Assembly (NCBI GenBank): GCA_965153455.1
Contig: OZ234498.1
Location: 3,658,001-3,722,000 of the forward strand
Reading direction: 5' to 3'
Source of the DNA: Sphagnum compactum
Taxonomy: Eukaryota > Bryophyta > Sphagnopsida > Sphagnales
DNA: 64,000 nt
Below are positions 11,228-24,400 of this stretch, in pieces. The notes beneath the pieces are model-generated. The model ran no database searches. It had not been told where the DNA came from and saw only the letters and a program-made list of their open reading frames with translations. Each line of letters starts with the position of its first letter. The stretch's first letter is position 1. The translations under genes were made by a program, and so were the position numbers.

Positions 11228-12496
11228 TCACAGGGCTTGGCTACCATAATCATTATCAAATTGTGTATAGCGTATTGCTTGCAAGTGTGCAGAAGGTCGG
11301 GTTGTCTTCAGTGCAAACATGACATCGTCAGATGTTATAGGTCCAATCTGTGGCAACTCCACCTCTCTGCTATTATTCTCTTCTCTTTTTTCAAGGATGG
11401 CCATGACACGCCTGAGAGGTCTCATGGCTGCTTCTTTGCATACAATTCGTATATCAGATCCTGAGTAGCCCTCTGTGCCCTCCACCATTGCATTGAAGGG
11501 GAGCTCAACTCCATTGGATTGTGGAAGCAGCAGCTCTTCAAAAATTCCTTGACGAGCTTCGGCCTCTGGCAATGGGACAAGGATGCGTTTCTCAAGGCGC
11601 CGAAGCATGGCACTGTCCAACTGCCAGGGAAGGTTTGTTGCTGCAAGAACAAACACAAGCTCATTTGATTTTGTCAGTCCATCCATCTGTACGAGAAGCT
11701 CAGTCTTGAGCCGCCGGCTTGCCTCATGCTCACTTGAACCTTCTCCTCTCTGGCTGATTAGGGCGTCAATCTCATCCAAGAAAATGGTGCTTGGTGCCAG
11801 ATGTCTTGCAACCTCAAACAGGACTTTCACAAGCTTCTCAGAATCACCACGCCATTTGCTGACAATTGAAGAAGCAGAGATGTTGAAGAAGGTGGTTTTG
11901 CATTCTGTTGCCACTGCTTTTGCCAGCATTGTCTTGCCAGTCCCCGGCGGTCCAAAAAGCAGGATCCCTTTCCAAGGAGTCAACAGACCTGTGAAGTATT
12001 GTGGATATTTGATAGGCATCACCACCGCTTCCTTGAGGAGGCGTTTGGCATTTTCTAGACCCTTGATACTGCTCCATTGCACATCAAGGTTTCCTCGCAC
12101 TATATCCCGGGTTATGCTCTCAGCCAGCTCTCGCATCTCAATGGTCGCAAAGTCTGGCAATGCCTTCATCCATGGCTCTTTAGGTTTCTGAATGCCTCTG
12201 CCATCATCCTCTGCGGTTCCTGTTGCTGCTGCTGCTATTCCCCCATTAGCTTGATTCAAGAACTTCTCATATGGGGCCGATTCTCGAGCCTTTGGTTTGG
12301 TGACCACAGCACCACCGTTGTTTGCACTATTGTGCACCAGCTGGGGTTCTGAGTTCCTGATGACATTTCCAGCTGCTTCAAGATTCTTGCTACTTGGCTT
12401 CCTTCCAAACCTGGTTTCATATGCATCCTTGAAATCGTCAAACAACCATCGTGTTTCTGCAGGCTTTCTATCAACAATGCTGGTGCTATTGGACAT
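11228..12496 (-). CDS. Katanin p60-like AAA ATPase (KATNAL2 type), intronless
   Basis: AAA ATPase of the meiotic/microtubule-severing clade, closest in memory to katanin p60 subunit A-like 2 and its Arabidopsis relative. Expected role: ATP-driven severing or remodelling of microtubules. A single exon gives 422 residues. The N-terminus [19 protein letters not shown] resembles the plant family start. Walker A is GPPGTGKT (182-189), pore loop KWRGDSEK (214-221), Walker B TIFLDEID (237-244), sensor AATNLP (285-290) and arginine fingers near RRLEKR (299-304). The C-terminus holds the Vps4-type oligomerisation region. The frame stays open 43 codons upstream to an ATG at 12625; I choose 12496 because family similarity starts there. 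Absence of introns is unusual beside intron-rich neighbours. Confidence 0.9.
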   Translation of the reverse strand: MSNSTSIVDRKPAETRWLFDDFKDAYETRFGRKPSSKNLEAAGNVIRNSEPQLVHNSANNGGAVVTKPKARESAPYEKFLNQANGGIAAAATGTAEDDGRGIQKPKEPWMKALPDFATIEMRELAESITRDIVRGNLDVQWSSIKGLENAKRLLKEAVVMPIKYPQYFTGLLTPWKGILLFGPPGTGKTMLAKAVATECKTTFFNISASSIVSKWRGDSEKLVKVLFEVARHLAPSTIFLDEIDALISQRGEGSSEHEASRRLKTELLVQMDGLTKSNELVFVLAATNLPWQLDSAMLRRLEKRILVPLPEAEARQGIFEELLLPQSNGVELPFNAMVEGTEGYSGSDIRIVCKEAAMRPLRRVMAILEKREENNSREVELPQIGPITSDDVMFALKTTRPSAHLQAIRYTQFDNDYGSQAL

Positions 12497-12625
12497 TCTG
12501 TGGCTAAAAACTAGCTTGTTCTCTTTCCCAGAGCAGTTTGTGAGGGAAAGAAAAAGGGATCGAGGACAATCCCGTGTTGCACAATTCTTCAAGATGTAAG
12601 AAAACTCAACTTCCAAAACTCCCAC

Positions 12626-14021
12626 TACTTCAAACCTGATCTCTGAAGATTAAACTGCACCTTCTCTTCTAGTTTCCGTATAGAGATTCACACTCAGCAG
12701 CACCACCACATGAAGAAAAGTCCTGTTCTCCTTGAGTGTTTTTCCGATCTGAAACCAATGCATGCAAAAATATTGTGACGGAGGAAAAACAGTTCAACAC
12801 CCAGATCTGAGTTTCAGCAAACCAAAACTCTGAAACCCGAATCCCAACAGATCCACTACACCCAAGTTCTCAAGATGCGCGAAGAGAAAAGATTTCGATT
12901 CTCTATTCCCACACCCCCGCCCCCGCAACAGCTATCAGAGAAGACGAAAACCTCAAAACCACAGAAAATTTCTTCAGAGAAAAGATTTCGATTCTCTCCC
13001 CAGCCGTCCCAAAACAGAATCAAACTCTAGTCCTCAGGGAAGAGAACAGCAACAACAACAACAAAATTCTGTCACACAGACACTAATGCTATTATTGGAC
13101 CCACCTCAAAAGAGCATCGAAAAACGTAAGGCAAGAAAGACAGAAGATCAACACCAGCCCTACATGAGGAACCCTTGCTCCACAACATATGACAATGATG
13201 GCAACATCAACAATAATGACCACAATATTAATCAACAATTTCAACATCAACAATGGCCATGGCAATAATCAACAATTTCAACAACAACAAGAACAACGGC
13301 CATAACTATAGTCAACAACGGCCATAACAAACAACATCAACAACAACAAAAAGTGTGTGTGTGAGTGTGTTGGGTGGGAACTTGGAAGTGTACATATGTA
13401 GAAATGTGTCATCATTTGAGTGCGTGATGTTTACGAAAAATTTATTGGTTTGCTCAAGTTATGGGCCTTGTGGAGATCTTTTTCTCTCTTGAAAAGTTAT
13501 TGTTAAATATTGACGTTTTAGGTGTATGCAGGCCCATCTTCTACAACTCCAAAGCAATTTTCAAAGGCACTTCACTCTTGTCCTTCAATCCCCTGAGAAT
13601 GCCTAATTTCGTCCATTGTCAATTGTGTTCTAGTGTTTATCAATGGCATTACAGCATATTTTTTTGTAATGTTAGCTATGGTAATCTGTGAAAATCAAGA
13701 CACGCACCTTTTTCAGAACTATTGCAAAGAGAGGATCAAGATTGGAAGAAGTCATCCTGAAGCAAACAGAGCCAGAAATGATGGCACAATTGCAGAAAGA
13801 TGAACAGACAATTAACACCATGTGACCACTTAGTATAGAGGAGGTGTCAATACACCATATCAACACATAACCAGAGGCTTGTTGCACTTCTTTTGTAGAC
13901 AATTTTAAAATACAATCAAAACCATTATTTCTGATAATCCGGGGAGGGGTTTTTATTGAAACAGAAAGTCAAGAATTAACCATGGAGTTGATGGCCCATG
14001 CTCACTATCCAGTTGGAATTC
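12626..14021. other. 5' flank of the katanin-like gene and 3' flank of the haloperoxidase pseudogene
   Basis: A perfect 22-bp direct repeat (12883-12904 and 12976-12997, core GATTTCGATTCTCT) sits in the putative promoter or 5' UTR of the katanin-like gene. An AAC/CAA-rich tract covers about 13045-13350 and a GT-rich tract follows. From about 13137 rightwards the sequence is duplicated at about 20490-21430. No coding frame is conserved between the two copies. Confidence 0.6.
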
Positions 14022-16250
14022 TCAAATTGTACCAAAAACCTCCTCGAAATGATCGTGAACATTCTGACCCACCTGCTCAATTTGAAATATTGTCAAACAC
14101 ATCTCTTTACACTAGTGAAGGTTCAAAATGAATTTTTTTCAAATACCTACACAAATAGTTTGGCTTCCTAGCGAAATTCACTGATTATTTGGTTTGAATG
14201 GACAACTATAGTTCTCTTCTCCAGAGTTGCAAAACCATTATTGAGGAAGAGACTGACCTTGATCCCAAGTTGAGTGCCATCCAAAACAGATCTCCAAAAA
14301 TGAATTCCTCCATAAATTCTGTAAGCACAAGCAAATTCAAACCCACAAGGGTTAGAAAGTTGTCACATGATTGCACATGACACGTATCTATTATCAAGAA
14401 AAATTTCAACTTTTGCAAAATGCAATCAAATGAAAGTTCTCTACTGGAATTCTCTTAGCACATGAATGCCCATTCTTTTGGTAAAAATCTATCACAAAGA
14501 AATCATGTATTTTTGCAGTGTGGACTCTCATACACAAACCTGCTCAAAAAAAAATACTTGAATAACATCATTGATGATGTTGAAAGTGTGTGGTGGTAGG
14601 AAGTATCCCTCTCTGTTTGCTATAAAAGGTTTGATTTTCTCAGTTATTGTTATACCCAAAAAGTCAGCGACCACAATCCCATAGGCACTGCCAGCGACAG
14701 AGTGAGTGTGAGGGAACTCCGGATGGGGTGGAGTCTTCAAAACTGTTGCAAACTTTGGATCTGGTTTGTGGGTCGGATCACCTCACCTAAATTCAGGGTG
14801 CAATTCATATTGAAGTGTGAAGAAGGAACCAGCAACACATAAAAATAAACAATATTAAAAGGTTGCAGATTCCAATTATAAACAATGTCCAAACCCCTTT
14901 TCAAGCCCTCTCTTTTGTACAATTCCACACCAAATTTGCATCTTTCAATCTTCCTTGGTCAGAAGGAAAAACAAGACAGCAAGAGTTGAAAGTGGGCTCA
15001 AGTGGTTGTATACTACATTGAACGTTGGAAAAAACAGAAAGGAGCTCAATGCAGTAATTGGCCACCAAAACAAAGTACTTATATTTTTTATACTAACCAG
15101 CAATTGCACCATCATATACAGCAATCACCAGTTTTGTGAAAAGTTCGGCTGTTTCCTTCACTGAAAGATGAGAGCCAACTATGACCAAGCTTACTTTGAG
15201 CAATTGACCTGCAATTATTGATGTGTCTGAACAAGCACCCTTCACAAGTATTCAAAAACAAGGTGGAAATGTATCAGCGCCCATACTTCAGCAGGTGCAG
15301 AAGGCTGGTGACCTTTGAATGTTTTCATAACACCCTCTTAAAATAACTCTACATCATTCCTTTACCTTGTGTACTAAAAATGATTAGATGACATAAAACT
15401 GCAAATGAACCAAATAAACAATGTTGATATGTCAAGCACAGCAAGCTAAATAGGGCCAACTACTAGGTTCATTGAAGGTTTGGATTCATCATACTTGATC
15501 ACCCTTCCCAGAATTTGGCAGTTGCCTTCTCATATGACATCTGATTTGGCAAATTTGTATTACCAATAGTCATAACCTCATTGTAATCAATATCATACTC
15601 CTGGCTCTGGATTTTGATCAGGCCCCCATAAATGTCAGAGGATTTAGGTGATTTAATCCTGGTGGAGCAGGATGAAAGTCAGCCTGGTTCCCCCCATCAT
15701 AGGTTCTGCCCACCCCACAAAATCAATATACTAGCCTATGTGTGATGCAAGACTTTCAGGTAGCTCAACATGGAAGTGGGGTCCTGTCAATGGCTCTTGG
15801 ACCCAACTTATCATCAAATCTGTTCAACCCAAGCTTCTAGAAATCTACATGGACATTTGGAGATTGCTTGGATAATCAAAATTTTAAAAACTGCTATTGA
15901 GAATTGGGCTTGCAGCAGAACTTTTATACATGAGGTCAGAACCTAAAACTACTTTATCGTCATAGGAAATGTCTCTGCATCGAACAACATGACATCAAAA
16001 ATTGACATGAAGACAAAGACATGTATCTGATAGTTCAGAGGTTTCCAATGTATAATCAAGATGCAGTATGCATTCCAACCTAGTCTCATTCAGTGCAAAT
16101 TAGATTAAGTGGTTCTTTATGATGAGGCCAGTGTAAATACCATTTGCACAGAAGTTGTATAGCAAATGGAAGGGCAAGATCTTGAGCTTCAGCACTTTCA
16201 ATCTTTGACAGCTTCAAAGGCGTGACTTGTTGATCAATGAGGGTAACAGT
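14022..16250 (-). pseudogene. Vanadium haloperoxidase-like pseudogene (proximal duplicate)
   Basis: Remnants of exons 3-8 align in order to the intact copy at 21479-24828. Exons 1-2, with the signal peptide, are absent. Lesions seen: a stop codon (TGA for CAA) at the first codon of exon 6; a one-base expansion of a homopolymer near the end of exon 6 (plus-strand A9 at about 14547) that shifts the frame; TAG replacing the Trp codon in exon 5; a frameshift that breaks the K-x6-RP motif; loss of the GT donor after exon 5 (now CT); an internal deletion of about 80 bp in exon 4; and about 30 bp missing in exon 3. The vanadate loop reads PHTH. Exons 7 and 8 (ending 14022) remain open. Decay is beyond doubt. 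Confidence 0.9.
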
Positions 16251-19200
16251 CTGCAACAACAACACTTGTTCAAGGTAAGTCTCAAACATCTTTGAACCAT
16301 GATTCCAACATATCCCAGTCAAGAATGCATAACATCATCTGTTAAATACTCTATATTATATAACACAATTCCATGATTTCAAAATCAACTTTCAAGACCC
16401 CAACTTCATTACAAATCTGTTTGCATGCGGAGAATCACATGTATTTTCAACTACAAGACTTTTCTTACTTACAGTTGGTCATCCAGGAGTTAGTTTGCAC
16501 TAATGTTTGAATCGAAAAAAATCTTTTACCTATGCATTAGAGTATGCAAAAGGAGAGTTGAACAAACAATGACATTCATTCCATTCTAGCTACTCTTCCA
16601 TTTATGAAATTCATGATGCCCAGTTTTGGAAATCTTGGTTAGATTGTTGAGATTGTGAGGTTCTTGTAGAATAAATTGTGCTGAATCTTGTCACAATATT
16701 TGCTTCCAACTTGGTGAAAAAAATTTGAAGAAAGCTAAGTGTTATTATCTCTTGTGTGCAACAGCAAGAAAGGACAACTTATTTTCAGTATTGAAATAAC
16801 TTATTCACTTATTAGGAATTTCCCCCAACAATGAAAATATTTTATCCAACAACTTGAATTGGTTGTAGGAGATATTAGAGTTATCGAGCCTAAGCATAGA
16901 TAGGTAGGGGATTGGTAAATCATGTACCTATACTTATTACATGGTGAGTAACAAAAACAAAGAAGATGATAGACCATAAATACAACTTGCACAATTGTCT
17001 CAAATTTTCAAGATTTTGGAGTCAATGGACAAATAATTTCCTTAGCTTTCAAGATATTAAGCAAATACTTTCTTTAAAAATTGAAACTCCAAAAAGTATA
17101 TAATTATCATCAATCTTGACAATCTACTCCTATAAATAATTAGTTTTGACGGTGGCAATGTGGAAAAACAAAATATTTTTTAATATTTCAAAAGATTCTT
17201 TATTTTCCTTCACAAAATTTTGTTCTTTGAAAGAAAGTATTCTTTTGAAATTTTCAACATTTCTATAAATGATATAATTAATGTGAAGCCTACCAAGGTA
17301 CAATACACAGTGCACACATCAAGAACAAAAACAAACAAAACACCCAAGGCAATAACCAAGAACACACATAGTTCAGATGTGACACCAAGGCATCATCATT
17401 ATAGAACATCATCATTGGAAGTTTTATCTTATATTTATAACCCAAAAGGAAATAGCCATGAAACCTCAATTTTCCCTACAAAAAGGTTTTATCCTACATT
17501 TGTAACGAAAAAAAGCTGCCATGAAACCTCAAATAGTGAGTAAAAAATCAAAATGTATAGACATCTCTCTCAAAGTAACATTTTTATTTTGTTAAACAAT
17601 ATACACTCTCCAGACATAGCTATTCCCAACTACAAACACCAATTGTCAATAATTTGAAACACAAACATTCTAGGGTTACACATGTTGGCCTCAAATTGGC
17701 CTAACCCAATTTGGATTACAAAGGGTAGGACAAGTAAAGAAGTTTTGGGGTTAATATTAAGTCTAAGGGATTACGTTAAAACATATGTCCTTATCACGAT
17801 ATGGCTTGAAAAGGGGGGGGCATGGTTAAGATAAAAGGGAAAACAGGTTGGCCAGATTAGGACAAGGTCAAATTTTTTTATCCTTGTTTGAGATTGTTTA
17901 ACCTTGTTGGATAAGGGGGTACGGACAAGGTGAAAAATGCTTCCTAGAAGCTTTTAGTAATTAGGGTTAGGGCAGAACAATATTAGTGGCACCTCCAAGG
18001 AGCTGAGAAGCTGGGAACTAATTATTGACCTTTTTTTTCCCTTATTGAATGATGAATGGGGCATGAGGGGTCATGAGAAGGAGGGAGTAATGATGATGGT
18101 TGTAAAAAAAAAGCATAAGATCTTGACATATCATGAGAAGGTGAGATAGGTGAAGGTGGAAGGCTACAACATCATGAAGCAACCAACTTCTCAAGGTGTG
18201 GTTAAGTCAACATTTGTCTTGGTGAATGGAGGCAAGATCCTCAAGTGGTGGCAGTTGTGGGCAACGCAAATGTGGGGGAAGGAAGTCATGAGTATGGTGA
18301 TTGGGAGGCGACTAGTGGAAGTCAAGAAAAGGTATTCAGACCTTTGTTGAAATGAAGAACTAGGAGTAGAAAAGATGAGGAAATCGGGGTTGTTGTTGTG
18401 AGATTTAAGAACAAAGGTAAGGGTCTGCCTTCTTGTCCAGCAAAAACAAAAAGAATTAGAATTTAGGCTATTCAGCAAAAGAAAGTAAGCAAAAAGACTA
18501 TTTTGGAAAATGTGGTAGAAAGCTTTGGAGATATAGATAGTTGGGAGGAAATGTGTGGTGAAAGAAAGCAATGTAAAGACGGTGTTAGGGTGTATGTAGT
18601 AAGGAAGAAGGAATGGAAGATTTGAAGATTGAACCAAAACTACATTATAACCACCTCTTGGAGGTGTGGCATCTGTTCTATTAATAAAGAGTTGTTGTAC
18701 TTTTGGTTTGACGATGCTTGTATGAGGTTACCCTAATTTTAGGGTTGTAGCTAGTTAAGTGCAAAAAGAAGGGAGTCGTAAACAAGTAGGATAATTGTTT
18801 ATAGTAAACAAGGGAAAAAGATAGAAAAGAAGGTGGTTAGAATAAGTAGGATAAATGTCTACAATAGACAAGGGAGGAAAGGATATACCTAAGAACCAAG
18901 GAAGAAGGTTTAAATAGGATAGCAACAGACATGAAAAGAATTTTATTTTATTTTTATTTTTTTTGAAAAGGAGGATCTTATTAAGGTTTAAACACAGTCA
19001 AGCCATGCCCTTTAGAATGGTTGTTGGATAAGGGAATGGATATGAAAATTTATAAAGTAATTAAACAAAGAAATTAAAAGGTAGAGATAGTGGAAATTGG
19101 TCAAAAATTTGTGACTCCCCCCTTTGATAACTCCAAGGGGGTAAGGGGAAGTGGCCCAAGACAAGGTGTTAAAGGTGTGCTAAATTTGTGCCTAACACCA

Positions 19201-20399
19201 CAAACAAAGAATTGTCAAAAATGACAAATGCCCCAAATGCATATACACACATCATAAAAAATTTGACACATAAATCGATCAAACAGTCAATGTCTCGTTT
19301 TTCGATCTTCTTATCCATATATCATCCCACCTTTGCCATATTCATTACAAATTCATTGAATCATGCACACCCCTTTGTTCATAGTCTTTCTTTATATTTC
19401 CATCTCTCTCTAAAACTAAATTTCTTATTTCTCTCTTATACAATAGATCCCATGTACCCCTCTCACATAAGATTTTCTCAACCAATGTCATCCCATCCGG
19501 CAACTTCCAACAAGCCCCAAACAATTCACTTTAACTACAACTTACTAACTTGCACATGATGCATTATTTTTCACAACACACAAACTAGAACCAAAACAAA
19601 ATGTAAACTTTCCATCCCCATTACCTTTCTTTAAATTTTTTTAACAATTAGTGGGTCCTAGCAAACTATGAACCTAGACTCATATCCTAGATTCATTCAT
19701 CATCTCCATTCCTTATGCAATAATTAAAGAAGATATAATACAACCCAACAACTTCCAATTTTTGTCCATCTCCACCAAGTCTTGCATCTTGCACAATGGA
19801 AGTAACAAAAGATACAAACTTTCAAACATCAACCTCCTCAACATAAAGAAAACACAACTACTTATGTGAACATCAGCAACTAGTTGCATCATCACAATCC
19901 CTTCCTCCATTTATATGCTCCATCACCATGTCCTAGACACCAACATCATTATTAAATTTTCAACCACAAACAACAAATCAAGAAGGAAAAAAAACATGGT
20001 TTTGCTTGCAACAATTTTAAAACTTCACACACAACATAGTACTACCATCACTATTGTTCTTCATGAATGCAAAGACAAAAAGCCCGGTTGCCATTCATCA
20101 AGAAACCTTATCTGAAAGCCTAAAGCCCAATCCTCTATGGACTAGTTTTGAGGCCACACATTGACTTCCCATATAGAATACCAAATGCTCCCATATTTTG
20201 CCAAGCATCATTTTTTCACTTTGCCGACTCCACCTCACCAAATTTTGAAGTCCACATTTCCCAATTCATGAGTAAACTTTTCAGGTGCACATTCTCAAGT
20301 AGCCAACTCCACATTGCTACCATTTTGAGCCAAATTGCCAAGTCCACTTCACTCTATGGACTACCCAAATGAGTTTCAAGTTGCCTACAAATTTTTTTA
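16251..20399. other. Spacer between the two duplicate blocks
   Basis: The left part to about 17350 still belongs to the duplication. From 17.4 to 20.4 kb the DNA is single-copy in this window and AT-rich. Two frames of 123-148 codons (18191-18637 minus, 19188-19559 plus) are of low-complexity composition and unlike any family I know. TTAGGGTTAGGG occurs at about 17963-17974 and a poly-T/A patch at about 18940-18965. No long terminal repeats or inverted repeats could be paired by eye. Confidence 0.4.
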
Positions 20400-20488
20400 A
20401 CTAGCATTTCTCTTTCCCAGAGCAATTTGTGAGGGAAAGAAAAAGGGTCCAAGACAATCCCATCCTACACACTTCTTCAAGATGTAAG
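20400..20488 (-). pseudogene. Duplicated 5' scrap of the katanin-like gene
   Basis: The segment matches 12509-12599, the stretch directly upstream of the chosen katanin-like start (peptide YILKKCVGWDC against [11 protein letters not shown] in the extended frame). Nothing else of the gene follows, so it marks the left edge of the distal duplicate. Its junction at 20486-20489 joins to sequence that lies 539 bp further away in the proximal copy. Confidence 0.8.
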
Positions 20489-21478
20489 ACACAAGATCAA
20501 CACTTGCCCTACAAGAGGAACCCATGCTCCACGACAAGAATTCTTCAACAAATGGCAATGAAACATCAACAATAATGGCAGTAACAATAATTTTACAACA
20601 ATGGCCATAACAATCAACTTCTTCACCCTCAACATGAAGAATGACAAACAATGACAACCATTTTTTGTGTGTGTGTTTGGTGGGAACTTGGAAGTGTATA
20701 TCTATAGAAATGTGTCATCATTTGAGCACTGAGATGTTTACAAAAATTATTGATGGGTTAAAGTTGATGTGCCTTAAAGAGATTGTTTTCTTTCTTGAAA
20801 AGTTATAGTACTTGTGGAGACTTCTTTTTTCCTTCCTGCCTTCCATCAAAGGGGTGGGTTCGTTTTTGCTTTGTCTTTTTCCAATACATTCAGCTTAGCA
20901 AAATATTCAGGAATTATGAGAAGTGAGGCTTAAATATTGATGTTTTGGGTATATGTAGACACTTCTTCTATGACTAGGAAGCAATTTTCACAGCACTTCA
21001 TTCTGGTCCTTCAGTCCCCTGGGAATGCCTAATTTTGTCCATTGTCAATTGTGTTCTAGTATTCATCAATGGCATTTCAGCAGATTTTTTTGTGATGTTA
21101 GCTATGGTACACTTTGAAGATCAACACGCACACACATTTCTCAGAACTTTTTCAAGAGAGGATCAAGAGGAGGAAGTCATCCTAAAGCAAACCGAGCCAG
21201 AAATGGTAGCAAAATTGTGAAAAGATGAACAACAATTAACATCATGTGACAACATATAGAGGAGGTGTTGGTACTTGATACCATACCAACATTTTACATG
21301 ACCAGAGGCTTATTGCAATTTATTTTTTAGACAATTTACAGATAGACTTCAAAGTATTGTTTGCCATGGTCCAGGGATGAGTTTTATCGAAACAGAAAGT
21401 CAGGAATTAACCATCCAGATAGCCCATGCTCGTTAATTCCCTTTGGATTATAGAAAGGCCTCTTCCAGTTGGCCTTGG

Positions 21479-24400
21479 TCAAATTTTACCAAAAACCTCC
21501 TCGAAATGATCTTGAACATACGCGCTCACCTGCTCAATTTCAAATATTGTCAAGCATATCTCTTTACACTAGTGAAGTTTCAATATGAATTTATTTTCAA
21601 ATACATCCATGAATAGTTTGACTTCCTAGAAGAAAGCACTAATTGTTTGCTTTGAATGTACAACAATATTTCTCTTCTCCAAAGTTGCAAGACCATTATT
21701 GACGAAAAAACTGACCTTGAGCCCAAGTTGAGTGCCATTTGTAACAGACTTCAGAAAATGAATTCCTCCATAAACCCTGTAAGCACAAGCAAATTCAAAC
21801 CCACAAGGGTTAGAAAGTTGTCACATGATTGCACATGGCACATATCTGTTATCAAGAAACATTTCAACTTCTGCAAAAGGCAACCGGTAAAAATCTACCA
21901 AGAAATCATGTATTTTTGCAGTGTGGGGTCTCATACACAAACCTGCTCAAACCAATCTCTTGAATAACATCATTGATGGTGGAAAAGTTGCGTGGTGGTA
22001 GGAAGTATCCCTCTGTGTTCACTATAAAAGGTTTGATTTTCTTAGTTATTGGTATACCCAAAAAGTCAGCCACCAAAATTAAGCCAGCACCAACAACAGA
22101 GTGAGTACTAGGGAACTCTGGATGGGGTGGAGTCTTCAAGACTGGTGTGAACGTTGGATCTGGTTTGTGGTTTGGATCACCTTGCCTGAATTCAGAGTGT
22201 CATTCGGATTAAAGTGTGAAGAAGGAACCAACAATAAAAAGAAATAAACAATATTAAAAGGTTGTAGATTTCAAGTATACAACTATGTCCCAACCACTTT
22301 TCAAGCCATCTCTTTTGCACAATTCCACACTTATGTATATCTTTCAAAACAAGATAGCAAGATAGCAAACTGAACTCAAGTGGTTGTATACTACATTGAA
22401 TGCTGGGAAAAATAGAAAAGGACCTCAATGCAGTGATGGGCCGCCAAAATAAGTACTTATATTTTTGATACCAACCAGCAATTCCACCATCATATCCAGC
22501 AATCGCCAATTTTGCGAAAAGCTCTGCTGTTTCATTGACTGAAAGAGTAGGCCCAACTATGGCCAAGGTTATGTTGAACAATTGACCTGCAATTGTCGAT
22601 GTGTCTGAACAAGCACCATTCACAAGCAATTGACTGCATTAGGTGCAGAAGGATGGTGATGTTTCAATGGTCACATAACACCCCCTTAAAATACCAGTGC
22701 ATCATCAAATCCTTTACCTCATGTACTGAAAAAGATTTAGATGAAAGAAAACCACAACTGATTGCAACAATCTATGTTGATATGTCAAGCACAACAAGTG
22801 AAATAAGGCCAACTAGTAGGAAAGACGAAGGTTTGGATTCATCATACTTGATCCTGCTTCCCAGAATTTGGCAGTTGCCTTCTCATATGACGTCTGATTT
22901 GGCGAATTTGCATTACCAATAGTGATAGTCAAATTGTAGTCAGCATCATATTCCTGGCTTGGGATTTTGAGTGGGCCCCCATAAATGTCAAAGGTTTTAG
23001 GTGACGTAATCACGATTGGTGTTGTCTGTGCCAGTTGTGGATAGAGTGCATATGTCTGATTTGGAGTAAACTGATATTCTCCTACAGGTCCTCCAGGTGG
23101 AGCAGGATGAAAGTCAGCCCATGTCTGGCTCCCATCATAGGTTCTGTGCAACCCACAAAATCAATACATTATTGTGTGACACAAGAGTTCCAGGTAGTTC
23201 AACATGGAAATGGGGTCCCATTGATGGCTCTTTGACCCAACTTATCATCTCTTCTGTTCAACACAAGGTTAGAGAAATCTACAAGGACATTTGGAGCTTG
23301 CTTGGACAAAATTAAGCAGATGCACATTGAGAATTAGGCTTGCAATAGAACTTTATGCCTGAGTTGAAAACATGAAACTACTCTATGGTGATCAGAAATG
23401 TGTTTGCATCAAATAAATGATATTGAAAATTGATTTGAAGTCTAAGGCACGTATCTGGTAGTTCAAAGGTTTCAAATATACAATCCAACCCTGTGTCATT
23501 CGGCGTACATTACATTTCCTGGTTCTTTATGATGAGGCCAGTGCAAATACCTGTTGCGCAGAAGTTGTATAGCAAATGCAAGGCCATTATCTTTAGCTTC
23601 AGCAGTTTGATTCTCTGACAGTTTCAAAGGTGTCACTTGTTTATTGATGGCACCATCAAAAATTGGAGATTGTTGTGTGGGAAACAGTCTGCAACGACAA
23701 CACTCAGTCAAGGTGAGTTTCAAACATTTCATAATCTGTTGAACCATGACTCCACCATATCCCGGCCAAGAATGCATAACAACTTCATTTGTTGATTACT
23801 CTATTATTACACAATTCCATGATTTCAAATTCAACTTTTGGAACTGCACCTAACTTTATTACAAATCTGCTGCATATGGAGAGTCACATGTATCTTTCAA
23901 CTACAACACTTTTCTTACTGGCAATTGGTCATCCATGAGTTAGTTTGCATGTAGAATGTTTGAATTGAAAGAAATATGTTGATTTACTCATTAGAGTGTG
24001 CAAATTGAGAGTTGAACAAATAATGACATTCATTCAGTTCTAGCAACTTTTCCATTAATGAAAATTCATGATGCTACAGTTTTGGAAATCTTGGTTCAAT
24101 TGCTAAGATTGTGAGGCTCTTCTTATAGAATATTGTGCTGAATCTTGTCACGATATTCACTTCCAATTTCATGAAAAAACTTTGAAGAAAGCTAAGTGTT
24201 ATTATCTCTTGATTGCAATAGCAAGAAAGGATAACTTATTTTCAGTTTCTAAATAACTTATTCACATATTAGGAATATCCCCCACCAATTGAAGAAAATT
24301 TGGGTTCTTTTTGCTTACTCAGAAAGCACATAGTGAGCAGCATAAGCAGCAGCTACTTCTGGGTGTGATATCCTCGTCTTGTAAGCTGACTGAAGAGCCT

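Larger units (their letters stand above)
12509..17350. repeat. Segmental duplication, proximal copy
   Basis: This block is repeated in the same orientation at about 20400-26040. The match starts inside the 5' end of the katanin-like locus and runs through the haloperoxidase gene and beyond its 5' end. Relative to the distal copy it lacks roughly 1.2-1.3 kb holding haloperoxidase exons 1-2 (break near 16825, homology resuming by about 17000). It retains 539 bp (12598-13137) that the distal copy has lost. Confidence 0.85.

Noticed and set aside
11583-12191. Plus-strand 202-codon frame
   Set aside because: Shadow of the katanin-like gene on the opposite strand.
12598-13137. Interval missing from the distal duplicate read as a spliced 5' UTR intron, implying a retroposed copy
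   Set aside because: The junction sits at an AAGA microhomology and not at GT-AG borders, and the rest of the distal copy retains introns.
18191-18637. Minus-strand 148-codon frame rich in Ser, Phe and Leu
   Set aside because: Low-complexity composition from purine-rich DNA, no family resemblance and no splice context.
21035-21220. Plus-strand frame ending FSREDQEEEVILKQTEPEM
   Set aside because: The frame is not preserved in the paralogous proximal copy, so it is probably noncoding flank.
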